Source: Cytidiella melzeri (Eukaryota > Basidiomycota > Agaricomycetes > Polyporales > Irpicaceae). Taken from it: 64,000 nt of DNA. The DNA is taken from the NCBI GenBank assembly GCA_022592445.1, contig JABYQR010000035.1, positions 1 to 64,000 on the forward strand, in the 5' to 3' direction. Each line of letters begins with the position of its first letter. Position 1 is the stretch's first letter. The notes under the pieces were generated by a model. That model made no database searches. It was not told the origin of the DNA and saw only the letters and a program-made list of their open reading frames with translations. This document shows, one piece after another, positions 23,001 through 37,269 of the stretch. The translations under genes were made by a program, and so were the position numbers.

Positions 23001-25358
23001 TACGGCGCCCATGCTTCTACTTCTTGGACAAGAAGCAAGTCCCTCTCTCACGTTTGACGTTCCGTCATAGATAGTGGCAGTGATGCTTCTCCGAGTACGA
23101 GTCGACCGGCGTGATGCAGTACGAGATCCAACTATAGACAGAACTGAGAGTTAACACAGTCCATGCGCGCAATGAAGACTCCATAATCACAATACTTTAT
23201 GGGTAGTGAGCGCTCCGCTAATGGCGTGGTATAGTCTGAACTTTTTGCATCTAAGAGCGAAAAAACACGTGAGAATGTCTCTGTAGCCGGAAGGGGGATT
23301 TGAGAGTCAGAAAGTATGAATAATCACAAAACATTTGAGGGCGAGCTCGAACCGACCCGAACTTTGCCTTCGTGGCCGAACGAGGCTGACGTTGGCAGCT
23401 TCTCGTCCAATTCCCTTAGTTTCAGTCTTGCGCAGGAAGCGGAAGACATGAAACGTGGCGTCTGGAAGTACAGGGCGCGACACAGAGAAGTGACATTATT
23501 TACTTACCGAACGACGTGATGTGGCCAGCGAGATCTAGTAACAACGTGTCATGAGAGTGAAGCACACTCGGATTGGAACATACGGAATCGCTCTCGCCTA
23601 GGAGCCTTCACCGCCACCCGACGGCTGCAGAGTAAAAGGCGATGCACGACTTACAGTACCCGACCTATCCATGTCACGGCACTGAGAGAGATGATGGCTT
23701 TTGCGTCGTATTTCTTGAAGTATGGACATGCTATATGCTATGCATGAGGTCTGAGGGGGCTGGTAATCAGACACACACTGGTAAGTACTCTCACCAAAGC
23801 GAGCACCTAACACATGTTAGGGGGTGGGCGAAGCTTGAGGCCGAAGCACCAAGTTGGGTCCGAAACATATTCGGCCCTTGCAACCAACGATTATCGAGAG
23901 GCTTGAGACACGGAATGGAGGGCTATACCACATTCGCTGATGATTACATAAAAGAGAGGTTTCTGTGCGATTCCAAACGTATGTGGCGGTGTGGTAGTAT
24001 GTGAACCTACCGGTCACCCTGCAGAGACAGTGTGTTATGCCCACAGGATATGCCTAGAGACGACTCGGATGAGGTCAAAATAATTGACTGCCGTAAATTA
24101 TCGAAGGCTTACGAGTGTGAGTGAGGATCCACTTGAGTGCCAAGGTTGATACCCTCGCCGCGGATTAGATTACCTTCCATGTTCCATAGCACCCGGGACT
24201 GCTTATCAGAGCACTACCGTCATACGCAGGGGTGCAGGACTGAGACACCATCAAATGGCAGATCCTTGCTCGCTAGAACGATAAATCTAATGCTGGGGTG
24301 CCTGTAGCAGAGCTACATGGAAAGACAGCACGCACCGCTCGCTTTGGGAGAAGAGGCGACCGTGAAAGGATGTTGCGCTAATGCTGCGTGGAAGCGTTAT
24401 TGGAAGGAGATAGGTCACGGTAAGATATGTCTCGGATTAGAAACGCGAGGGTCTTGGTGGGTGATCATGCGATCGCCCACCACTAAGCCGGCTATAATTG
24501 AATAATTGATTCATCGGTTTGTGCTGTGCATTCCCGTGTCTCTGGGTTTCTTTCCGACCGTGCATCGGAGAGTTTCATTGCAGTAGTGGATGAGAGACAT
24601 TCAAGATGTTAGACCTGAGAGATCGCACGTCATACGCATCAAAATAATACACTCAAGATTATATATTGACGAACCTGACGACGATAAGGTGCTTGCGTCG
24701 ACGCCACGGGCTATGCCCGCCAGTTCGGCGACTACGTCGCTCTGACGAGACACGGACCGTGTTGCAGGAACTGCACCCATAGTTTCCGGGTGAGTGCTGG
24801 TCCATCAAAGGTACCTAGAACAGGCCAAAGCTCAGGCTCGCAAAAGAAAGCAGCCTAAAATATGGGACAGCCGGTTGTACGACGCGGAAAGACGTGCAAC
24901 CAACGGTAAGATCAGACGATAATACCTTTTAAAATATCATGAATTAGCGTACAAATCGCGCAACGACGAGACTACCAATCTACCTCCGAGGTACCCTTGC
25001 CTGGCTGCCGAAAGACGTCTCGTTGACGGTAAAATTCGTACTTTTGACGCCAGCAAGGTAGTTGCAGCCAAAGAATCGCTTCATCCCTGAAACATGACAG
25101 CTGTTCAGCGCAGTGTCTACTGTTTCTTGTGTGGTTCTGGAGTCGTCAGATGCCTCGAGAGGATGTGACGAAGTGATTGACCACTTCGTAGTCGTACAGC
25201 GTCGTTCTGAGACACGCTTACCTAATACATTGAGGCGGAGTTTAATTCGAAGTAGGCCAGATCAACCAACCCGATGCCAAGTTAACGTTCGCTCCTCACC
25301 ATCCCGGAAACCTTGACCAAACCTTGACTGTGCGGTCGTCGGGTAGAGTGGGTGCACC

Positions 25359-26785
25359 ATGTCGTTTGAACATGCGCCCGTCACCAAGGGTAATTCATTC
25401 TTGGAAGCTTGGCCACAACTTTACTGACCCATATTGGTTATGTTTCAGGGCTGATAATATTTTTGGCGGTGACATCCACTGTCGGTGGGATATTCGATAT
25501 CAAGCATTATCTACACTTGCAACTTGTGCCTCATTTATCTACACATCATCAGGTAAAATCTTCACTACCCCCACTGTCCGCTACATGCTGACGGCGCAGC
25601 TACTTTAGTACTGGAGATTGCTGGTACACCAGCTCGCATGTGCCAGCTCAAGCGATCTGCTTGTGACCGAGCTGGTCTTGTACAACGCCGCCGTCAACGT
25701 CGAGCGCGGGTTTGGTAGTGTCAAGTACGCGGTAAGTATTCATAGTCTTGAGATCCTGCTAAGCTCCGACCTGATCAAGTTCAGTAGTCCTTTCTGCTGA
25801 TAGCTTTGGGCCTCAACACCATCGGCACAATGCTGGCCTTGTTGATTCTGAAGCCTATAGCTATCATTGGGCCGCTCACTAACAACGTCCCTGCAGGGCC
25901 GACCGCCATGATATTCAGTATTCTGTTCCAATACTTTCGTCTAGTTCCTGAGGCCTACCAGTTCAAAGTTTTCGGCGTATCTTTGAGCGATAAGTTCTGG
26001 ATCTATGGTACTGCCTCTCAGGTGAGCTTTGAGCGCTGCGAATTCGATCTCGCTTGCGCAACCAACGTCTTGTCAGTTTCGAGCGTAAAGTCTCCTGACT
26101 GCAGTTTCTTTCCGACAACAGCTGACCATGGGACAACCTCCGGCAACACTCTTGACCACCGCTGTGGGCCTGATCTGCGGGTATGTATATCGCTCTGATA
26201 TGATGCAGCTCAAAGGCTGGCGCATACCTCACAGGTACTGGCGTTGTCCATTTCCCGCGTTCAAGGGAATACTCAGTTTTTGAACAACCAGTGTCATCGT
26301 TTTTGGCAATCGATGGTTAATGCCCATGCTTGGCCAAGAAACTCCACCCAGACGCACGAACAGAGTAATCCCTGAGGCTGTGATCGACCGCGAATCAGCT
26401 ATCACGACTGCTCGCCATTCGTCCAGATTGCCAAATACTGCAACGACCCAGCCTGCGGGGCCTGCTCCGCAAGAGCAACTGACCACCCGCGAGGATGCGC
26501 CTCATCCTAACCCTAGGGGTGTCGTTCGCCAATGGGTATCCGAGCTGACTGATGCCGCAAATCCGAGTGGTGGTAGCGACGTGCGGGTCCCCAGCGACGC
26601 AGAGATCCAGATGCTGACTTCGATGTTTCCGGGCGTGGGTAGAGACGTTCTTCTTGGCGTATTACAGCGCAGGTGATGTACTCTCCATTCGCCGGCACAA
26701 AATGCTATACTTAACTTTCTTCTTTAGCTCGGACGTCGAAGCCGCAGTAGAGACGATGCTCGGTGCCTCTCGTCCACAGATCTGA
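25359..26785 (+). CDS. UBAC2/Dsc2-type rhomboid-like ER membrane protein with UBA/CUE domain
   Basis: This predicted rhomboid pseudoprotease of the ER or Golgi resembles human UBAC2 and fungal Dsc2, a subunit of the Dsc ubiquitin ligase that acts in SREBP cleavage and membrane-protein quality control. The model join(25359..25389, 25449..25552, 25609..25731, 25788..26021, 26122..26234, 26292..26672, 26728..26785) gives 347 residues, the family's usual length. Hydrophobic helices include LIIFLAVTSTVGGIFDI and SFLLIALGLNTIGTMLALLI. The conserved block YWRLLVHQLAC and NVERGFGSVKYA matches the rhomboid-like fold, with no visible Ser/His catalytic pair. The C-terminus holds a UBA/CUE-like module (LTSMFPGVGRDVLLGVLQR, then DVEAAVETML). 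The assignment to Dsc2 rather than another rhomboid-UBA protein is an inference. Confidence 0.82.
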
Positions 26786-27750
26786 GACCTACTAGCAGTC
26801 TGTGCTATCACGGAATGCGGCACACTGCAGGATTCTAGACGGAGAGACATGTTGCTCCATTAGGTCTCGTTCTATGCTATGACAAACATTCGCAAATGCG
26901 CTCAAATTGACCCTTGATTGCACACCTGAATTCGAAGCTAGACCTTGTGGCGTACGCACCCAATCACAGGCAATCATACAGCCTATATAGCTGCCATCAC
27001 AGTGATCTGCGTGCTAAGGCACTCAGGTTATCTTTGCGGTTGCTTTGCGCTGAGGTCCCAACTCGATTCTTAGCCTCGACTCATAAGGTAGCCCCCTGAG
27101 GCACCTCTTCACTTCACGGGAAGCGCGAGCGTCTTTCAAATACTCTAAACTGCCCGCAAGTACCGCAATGGTGGCACCGGTACCTCACACCAAGCCGACG
27201 AGCAAGAAAAGTGAGACAGTCGAGCCATCAGTACTAGCTTAGGTTGGTCGACGTGCTTATGGCGGAAATACAGTAGTAGCGTTCAACAAGTAAAGTTGAC
27301 ATGCATGATAGAAACGAGCAGGTTATGCCCCTAGGAGCATTACGTTTACCACAGGTCGACAAAACCGAGTGGAATTTGCGCAATGTTCAAGTATACCCTT
27401 AACACGGCTGCTCTATCAATCAGCTTCACCGCACGTTAGTACCTTTACATGACAGGTATGCCAATACAGCGATGTTATGGGACCCAACACCAGTAGCTCT
27501 GCACGTAAAATGCAAACTTGTCTTCTTTTAGTGACTTGTGCATTTCGATGAGACTACACACTGGCACACGTTGTATAGTGAGTACCTCGGATTGCTTGTT
27601 AGCTAGCATATTCAGCAGATCTTAAACGACACGCATGTTACTACATAGTACTACTCGGTGCTGCATGAAATTGTTGTCGTAGGTAGTAGTGGTACACGCG
27701 AAGTTGACATGCATATGGACAACCTACACAACGCCGAGACCTAGCGATTT
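26786..27750. other. Convergent intergenic region with a short direct repeat
   Basis: This 965-base stretch separates the 3' ends of the Dsc2-like gene and eIF3d. It has no supported coding segment. A 14-base direct repeat (AAGTTGACATGCAT) occurs at 27,293-27,306 and 27,701-27,714, each preceded by a similar GTAGTAG-containing segment. Confidence 0.55.
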
Positions 27751-30011
27751 TTACGAGGACTCTTGTTCTTCGACGTCGAGAGCTCCCTCTTCGTCGTCTT
27801 CCTCCATATTGAAGGCTGTGAGAGGGACGGCGTAGAGGCGAATGACAGGCTGAAGAGAAAGAACAAATTATATTAGTATGTGAATGTGTATTTGTATCCT
27901 TGGCAAATGAAATAAGGCATTATGCGACATGGCAACTCCGGCACGCCAAGACATGCAGTGCAACAGTGCAAGACTGGAACAGCTCATGCCGAGCAAAATG
28001 CTCGTACAGTACGAAGCGATAGCCACAGGCCCTCTCGCATCGAAAGTCGCCATTGAGACCGGATGAGGTCAACTTGAGGACGGCACAAAACAGACAATGT
28101 AATACCAAGAGACTTGCCTTGTTTGGATCCTTCACCAGAACGTACTTGCCTTCTGGCTGTTTCATCAACAGATCCGTAACGGTACGAACGATTCCCCAGC
28201 CGTTCGTTAGCGAGACGTTCAGTTGAGCAGCAAAGTCCGTAGGTCGGACGGACGTGGTGCTCAAAATGACGTGCCGCGTGTTGTCTCTTGGATTGACACG
28301 GGAGATATAGCTACAATGTCACCACTCAAAATTTGAACAACAGAAGACTAATCAAGAGCACTCACCCAATCTTCATGAGATCCGCTCCAGCAAGGATGCT
28401 CTGCACTGTCCACTTTGCCAGTTTGCAGCTGTTGTTTTTCATCTCAGTCGCGACCACCGCGCCACGCTGTGTGTCCAATTTCGTACGCCAATCGGGGGCA
28501 CCACCGGCTCCGGGGGCTCGAGGGTCAAACTCGTTCAAAGCACGGATTGTGATCAAGCCCTGACCGAGACGAGGGCTACCCTGACCTGCGGAATAGCAGT
28601 CCACCTCTGTGCGCACACAGATTTTGAGGTTATCATCCTCGGTCACACCAAGATCAAAGACTCGGTATCGGTATCCGCAAGAAGCGAGGGGTTCAGTCTC
28701 ATCAGGACCATAAAACGGATTGGGCTTATTGAAATCTACGGGTGGGGGCGGGGGAGTCTCAATGGCGGTCTGGAAGCCAAAGTTTTGATTGATGTATGTA
28801 GCCTCTAAGGATAGAGAGGTCGCAGAGTTGATCGATAACGTTTCGGGAGTGATCGATTTCTCTGTGGGGTTATTGGGATTTGGCGGCGTAGGGTCTTGAG
28901 GAGGATCAGCTGCATTTTCGTTTACGGTCACCGTATCGAAAGGACCACCGTCCCGTTTGTCGAAGAAGAGTTTGTTACCCTCACGGACAATAACGATATC
29001 CCACGGGTATACCGATCTAGGTGCGCACATGAGACCGCTGAGAATAACATCGGTAGTATAGACGGTTGCAGTGTCTTTCGCTGCCAGCTTCAATTTGCGA
29101 AAGTATTAGCGTTCATCTATACATTAGGGAGACTATCCCATACCTCCTGCATGACTGGATCGTCCGATGTCGTGGTATTGTATTTGATACGATCCACGAG
29201 TTGTAAAGGTTTCTCCGACTTCGTAACAATACGATCGTAGGCCTTGTCATAGGCGAAGAGGCGTCCGTACGTATCCCTGTATGTTTCATATCAGTGATAG
29301 TATCCTGAAATTGTGGTTGATAAGCGACTTACAGATCTTCGGGATCGTCCACCTCAAGGCGTAACTTTGCCAACCTATGAAACTCGATTTCCTCAAGCAT
29401 TTGCCAAGCGGAGGAGATGGCCACGGAAGCCTCGCGTGTGCGGTTGGACTGTAAGCCAATAGCATTGAGCTGTACCCAAACACAAGAATCCACAGGCTAC
29501 GCACCTTTTCCCAGTCTCTCCAGCCTCTTCTAGCCCCGCGCTGCGCCCCGCCGCCTCTGCCGGGAGTGAAGCCACCGCGTCCTCCCCGCTGGGCTCCCCC
29601 CCTTGTGGAAAAGCCTCCGGCACCCCGAGCGCCGCCCCTGCCTCTCACCATAGCGCCGCCACGGCGTACAGTCGTAGCCTTACTGTCAACTAAAGAGAAG
29701 CTTGATTCGTCCTCTGCATGGAAGTAGGCAAATGCACTCGCAGTACCACTGCCAAATGCTTGCTGGCCGTCACGTCTACCACGACCTGCGCCTCCTCCAC
29801 GGGCGCTTTGGGAGGGCAAGGATCCTACACCAGTGTTGCGTCCATCTCCAGAGATGTCATTCCAATCTGCGAATCGACCGAGCTTGTCAGATTTTGAGTA
29901 CGGAGCGTAGGGAATATCCTTGAATTTGAATTGTTCGGGCAAGTTCGAAGAGGAGGGCCCCCATCCCCCGTCTGGATTGTCGTGTATGGCTGGTAAAGAG
30001 AAAGAGGCCAT
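27751..30011 (-). CDS. eIF3d: Eukaryotic translation initiation factor 3 subunit D
   Basis: eIF3d is the cap-binding subunit of the eIF3 complex and joins the 43S pre-initiation complex in the cytosol. The start MASFSLPAIHDNPDGGWGPS is typical of the family. It is followed by FKDIPYAPYSKSDKLGRFADW, then an Arg/Gly-rich linker (RGRGGARGAGG, RGGRGGFTPGRGG). Core blocks appear in order: ISSAWQMLEEIEFHRLAKLR, then DRIKYNTTTSDDPVMQE, then LMCAPRSVYPWDIVIV. The segment WTVQSILAGADLMKIGYISR follows, and the acidic tail ends EEDDEEGALDVEEQESS. Several introns of about 55 bases, plus one near 27,850-28,110 of about 250 bases, interrupt the frame. The RGG richness of the linker is marked compared with animal eIF3d. 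It shares a 139-base divergent promoter with RBMX2. Confidence 0.93.
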
Positions 30012-30150
30012 AACGTTGTTGTTGCTGTGGTAGAAGGTATGTAAGTGAGCCGAGATCTAAAAATTAGCTCTTGCCAGAACGAGACGATCAATCATTGTGC
30101 CGCCAGCGTCTATAGTTGCTTTCATAGTTCCGCTCATCTCCTTACCAGAC
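30012..30150. promoter_or_regulatory. Divergent promoter of eIF3d and RBMX2
   Basis: Only 139 bases separate the two start codons, so both leaders and any shared promoter elements must fit here. No TATA-like box is obvious. Confidence 0.65.
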
Positions 30151-31364
30151 ATGAAGTGAGTGTCTTGTTGATTCTACGACACATTGGAGATTGAAACAGC
30201 TTGTTAACAGCGTCGTGCGTGAAATAAACAAGATAAACGAGCGAGAGCTGGAATTGGGAATATCTGGTTCGTGGCATGACGACTACAAGGGTGAGTTCAA
30301 TCGTTTCATCGAGCCCTAGTATACGTAATTTAATGCATCCCATACTAGATTCCGCATATATATTCGTCGGAGGACTACATCAAGAGCTCACCGAGGGCGA
30401 CTTTATCACCATCTTCTCGCAGTGAGTTGGGCTCTCTCCGTGCCAAACTAGTTTGGTTGTTGACTGTTCGTGCAAGGTTTGGTGAGGTTATGGACGTCAA
30501 CCTTCCACGAGATAAGATTACTGGGAAAACCAAAGGATTCGGGTTTCTCATGTATGAGGACCAACGGTCGACAGTGCTGGCAGTTGACAACTTGAATGGT
30601 GCCAAGGTACTAGAACGAACGCTTCGTGTGGACCACGTAAGAAACTACAAGCAGCCAAAGACTAAGGGGGAAGACGGGGAGCTAGTGGATAGAGACGAGC
30701 AGAGTCTAAATGCGAAGCCGGAAATGATCGTTGGTAAGTGTACATCGTCGATGAAGGGGACGATTCATGCTTAAACATGATTATTATGCCACCAGACGGT
30801 AATGCCGGATCAGATTCTTCAGACTCGGACTATGGTGATATTGACCCGGAGGATCCAATGCGAGATTATCTCATTGCCCAGCGAAAAGAGCAAAAGGCTT
30901 TGAAAAAATTGAAACGGAGAGGAAAAAGTAAGCACAAGGACGAAACCCCTGAGGAGCGACGCGCCCGGAAACAGAGGAAGCGAGAGAAGAAGTTGAAGCA
31001 GGGCAGGTCTGAATCCATGAGGGGAGTGGAAGATCTTCTCAACGAACTAGAGGGCATGGGCCGCAGTCGACCTACCCACCGCAGGACTCCGTCCCCGTCC
31101 TCCAGGAGACGCTCCAGGAGCTCAGGCCGCTGGCGACATGGCGAGGATGCACTCAGACGACGTCCGACACATTCGTCACCTAGGAGATCTCGTTCTCATT
31201 CACCTCTCAGAGAAGCAAGATATTCCTTTAGGGCAAGGTCGCAGACTCCGCCACCTGGGGATAGACGGCATCATGATAACTCTCGGACGCCTCCAGCTCG
31301 TAGACGCGACGACCGTGAGTACGACCGCACACCCCCGGCTCGAAGGCGAGATAGTCGAGCTTAA
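30151..31364 (+). CDS. RBMX2/Ist3-type RNA recognition motif splicing factor
   Basis: This is the orthologue of human RBMX2 and yeast Ist3/Snu17, a U2 snRNP-associated RRM protein needed for spliceosome activation. My model join(30151..30155, 30211..30290, 30349..30421, 30477..30733, 30796..31364) gives 327 residues. Exon 1 holds only ATGAA. The N-terminus MN-VVREINKINERELELG, then SWHDDYKDSAYIFVGGL, is nearly invariant in this family. The RRM has RNP2 (YIFVGG) and RNP1 (KGFGFLMY). After the RRM come the family segment RVDHVRNYKQPK, an acidic patch and a long Lys/Arg-rich and RS-like tail, which ends with two copies of RTPPARRRD. Fungal Ist3 is much shorter in yeast; the long tail matches the animal form. 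Confidence 0.92.
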
Positions 31365-31427
31365 CATAGTAGTATCATTTGTATGTGTCTAGTACTATGT
31401 CACGACCAGTCACTGTTATGCATCAGA

Positions 31428-33488
31428 CTACCGTAATATGCTCAAAAGCATTGCCTTAGCGGCTTCCGGATTCGCTCTCCCTTTGCTGGTTTTCATGACA
31501 TGTCCTAAAATCCTATTGAGTACTCTCTCGTTTCCGACTCGCACCAGCTGTGACTCTTGCGGCAAGGCTTGGATTGCTGCGGTGCACCATGCTCTCAGAG
31601 TGTCATCTTCAGTTTCAGCAGCTAGTAATCCGAGCTCGCGCACGAGTTGTGTTGGCATACTGGTACTTCGGTGCTCGAGGATATGTCGTAATATAAGCTT
31701 CCCCGACGTCCCTAAAATCACATGCGAAGTCAGTATTCGCACAAACATCAATGCAGTATTTTACCTGTGATACATTTGGATTGTACAAGATCAATCAGAT
31801 CTCCCATTTGGGCCGCTGTCATAGCATTCTGCGTAAAGGTGTCCTGGCGATGCGCCAGCTGTCCCAAAAGTTCATGGGTGATCCTACCTCTCGGTCGATA
31901 AGCAAGGAATTATGATCAGCAGTGGTACTCACCAATTGACTACTGCCTTCGGGTCTCGGCCTTGCGCGACTGTGTCGAAATATGCAACCGCGCCTTGACC
32001 CAATGTACCATCATAACCAACTTCTCTACCCGAGTCAATTGCCATAAGGACCTCACAATCCCGTTGACTGAGTCCCATGCCTCGAAGCCTTCCCTCGGTG
32101 ACAGCTGGAAGATCAGGCATGCGAGACTTGATGCTCAATATATAATCCTGGAAAATATTCAAACGAACGAAAACAGCAAAGAATTGTAAAGCTCACATCA
32201 CTGAGCAGGAGAGGGGGTAGATTGGGATCCGGCATGTATCTGTAGTCTGGGGCGTCCTCTTTGCTCCTCAATGAAAATGTCTCCGCTGTATCTTCGTCAA
32301 ATCCGCGCGTCTCTTGGCGTACTTTCTCGCCATTTTCGAGCAGCTGAATCTGTCGAAGTACTTCAGACGCTTTGGAGTAGGGCTTGGTGAGTCATAGAAC
32401 GTTGCTGACAACAAGTTAGCTTACTTATAGCGACGGTGATGCCCTTGATGCTGTTTAAATTCTTGATTTCGCATCGTGTACCGAGCTGGCCAGGCTTAGC
32501 CAGTTCATGAACGGAAACATTCACGTCACAGCGAAGGGAGCCCTATTGCCCACGTCAGCTATCGTAGCTCGTAGGTTTGGAAGCAAAACAACACAAACCT
32601 GCTCCATGTTCCCGTCACTAGAGCCAACCGAGCGAAGCAGACTCTGAAGAGTCTTCACGTATTCAGCGGCTTCTTCTGGAGATCTCATGTCAGGCTCTGA
32701 TACTATCTCCATCAGCCCAGTACCCGCTCTGTTGAGATCAATATGGGTGGTCAATCCATGAGCAGCGGAGGTAGACTTTCCAGTGTCCTTGAAACCAAGT
32801 CAGCACTAGTCTCAATCAACAACACTGTATTCACCTGTTCTAGCTGAATCTGCGTGACACGAACTTGTGTGGCCGATTTTGGAAGCCGCAGCGTACCACC
32901 TTTGGCGAAAGGAGCTTGAGAAGGGCATTAGCTATGATGTTCTCATGTAAAATTATATGATGAACGATGTACTATAATGCTGTGTAATTTGGTATCCTGA
33001 TGGAAGGTCTGGATAAAAGTAGTGTTTCCTATCGAACGTTGACCTACGTTGCACGTCTGCCTCAAGTGCCAACGCGGTTCTTACCCCCAGCTCAACACAG
33101 CTAGGGTTCAGTTTCTGTGCGAAGGTTGCGATCAAATCATATCACGGCGAAAGTACGAACTATCATCGGCACGCACCGGTAGTGTGCCAGGAAATGCTGC
33201 ATCATACGCAGAAACTCGCGTATTTGAATCCTGGCTCAGCGTAGAGGTCCACGTATCTGAGAACATTGCATACATGAGCATCTCTAGCCCTCTTCTTGGT
33301 TAATTTCTTAAGAGGAGCTCACTGGAGAATAACTTTTCTCGCGACTTTATTTGGGCGTGAACTTCGATACCTACGACGACAGCCCAGCCCGGCCACCGTT
33401 TATCTTGAGCTGAAGCACGCAGCTGGTGTGCAGAGCGTATAGAATATCTATCAAGTCTTCGGGTTATTCTTCCTCTACCTGCCAGCAT
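31428..33488 (-). CDS. GATB: Mitochondrial glutamyl-tRNA(Gln) amidotransferase subunit B
   Basis: GatB is the subunit of the GatCAB/GatFAB amidotransferase that phosphorylates Glu-tRNA(Gln) and uses ammonia to form Gln-tRNA(Gln) in mitochondria (yeast Pet112). I chose the ATG at 33,488 because [18 protein letters not shown] is an Arg-rich presequence without acidic residues. The catalytic cradle follows: [19 protein letters not shown], then [12 protein letters not shown], then [18 protein letters not shown] and [19 protein letters not shown]. The C-terminal YqeY-like tRNA-binding part includes [19 protein letters not shown] and ends [14 protein letters not shown]. Multiple short introns interrupt it. 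It is convergent with RBMX2 (63 bases between stops) and divergent from PAP1. Confidence 0.92.
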
Positions 33489-33723
33489 AAGGGGGCGAAG
33501 TTGTCGGTGAAACGCTTGGTTCGTTGAACAACCGTGACTGGCCAAAAAAGGAACGAACCTTTGTCGTCGGTCTTTGCCGGACGAGGGTATTCTTACCACA
33601 TCCCTTCACCTGGCCGACGTCTTGACTTTCTCCAGACCACCACATCAACGTTCTTCGAGCACCGTGCTATACATCCGCAGCTTTTCCACCAAACAATTGC
33701 ATAAACATTCATAGCGGTCAACG
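33489..33723. promoter_or_regulatory. Divergent promoter of GATB and PAP1
   Basis: The start codons are 235 bases apart in head-to-head orientation. No specific factor site is evident. Confidence 0.6.
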
Positions 33724-36336
<2,613 letters not shown>

Positions 36337-37269
36337 CGAAATTGGTGCCATCATATCCTCTCACCACGGATCTAGTCAGCACAGCATGGAGTATGAATTT
36401 CAGTCTCACTTCCATCTTTTACCACAGTTCAGCTTCGGGATTGACCTCGTACCTCGCTCATATCAATCCACCGTCTGCTCGTGCTTTAGCAGGTTTTGGA
36501 ACGTTCAAGTCCGCGCTTCAATGTCCGCTGGTTGGTCTCGCTTCTCACCGTGCCAGAGTACTCCTCCGACCTCAACCACCTTTATCGAGGCCCTCGTACT
36601 GTCTTATTTCGTTTGTAGAGGCTGCGTTTAGGACTGTCATGCTCTTCGTTACTCATCTTCCCTTACTTGGTTTCTAGTACCTTATTCGCTTCCTCCTCTT
36701 CCTACTCTAAACCTATCCGACTTCAGTGGTTTCAATTCTGAATACTCGTATTGGTCAAGTTTTCCGTGTATTCCTCAGAACCCAATATGTATTGTATCAA
36801 CAAGGAATATATCGCCCTTCCTGTGATGTTCGATTATTTGCGTGACGATGACAAAACATACATTTTACTGCAAATTGATCCGAAAAGAACGAAGCAATGC
36901 TCATACACAAAACCTTGAAGATGTGCGTGTATGTGAGAGAGTGTGTGCGCACGAAGTGAAAAAAATCGCATTCTGTACTTATGTAATGAGAGACGCGAAA
37001 CTACAGTGGTCTACAAACAATGTGAACGACTACTGCGATCAAAATCTGCACCGTTGGAGGGAGAGGGATCGGTGTTGAGGGTGTAGTAATATAACTAGTA
37101 TGGCAGAGATAATGCGATAAGGCTACGTAACAAATAGTCCGATAATAATTTAACAGTTAAAAAGTCCATGGCATACCACTGAAACAGAAAATGTACGAAG
37201 ATACGGTCTAAGAAACGATGAAAATGCGCAAAAAATGTACAAAAATTTATATCCGTCCGTCCGTGGTCT
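36337..37269. other. Convergent intergenic region after PAP1
   Basis: These 933 bases lie between the stops of PAP1 and the beta-helix gene. The sequence is A/T-richer toward the right. I see no supported gene; it probably holds the two 3' untranslated regions. Confidence 0.55.

Larger units (their letters stand above)
17422..25358. other. 7.9 kb region without a recognisable gene
   Basis: The first 690 bases are probably the GATA 3' untranslated region, ending near an AATAAA at 18,105. The rest has microsatellites (18,811-18,906), an inverted repeat (19,967-20,029), an ACGT-type short repeat at about 22,527-22,545 and only short open frames. None of these shows a domain I know. From about 23.6 to 25.1 kb there are several strong donor sites preceded by short open blocks, two of which share the motif AERR before a phase-1 donor; see the findings. 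The region may hold a lineage-specific gene, noncoding transcripts or decayed mobile DNA. Confidence 0.45.
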
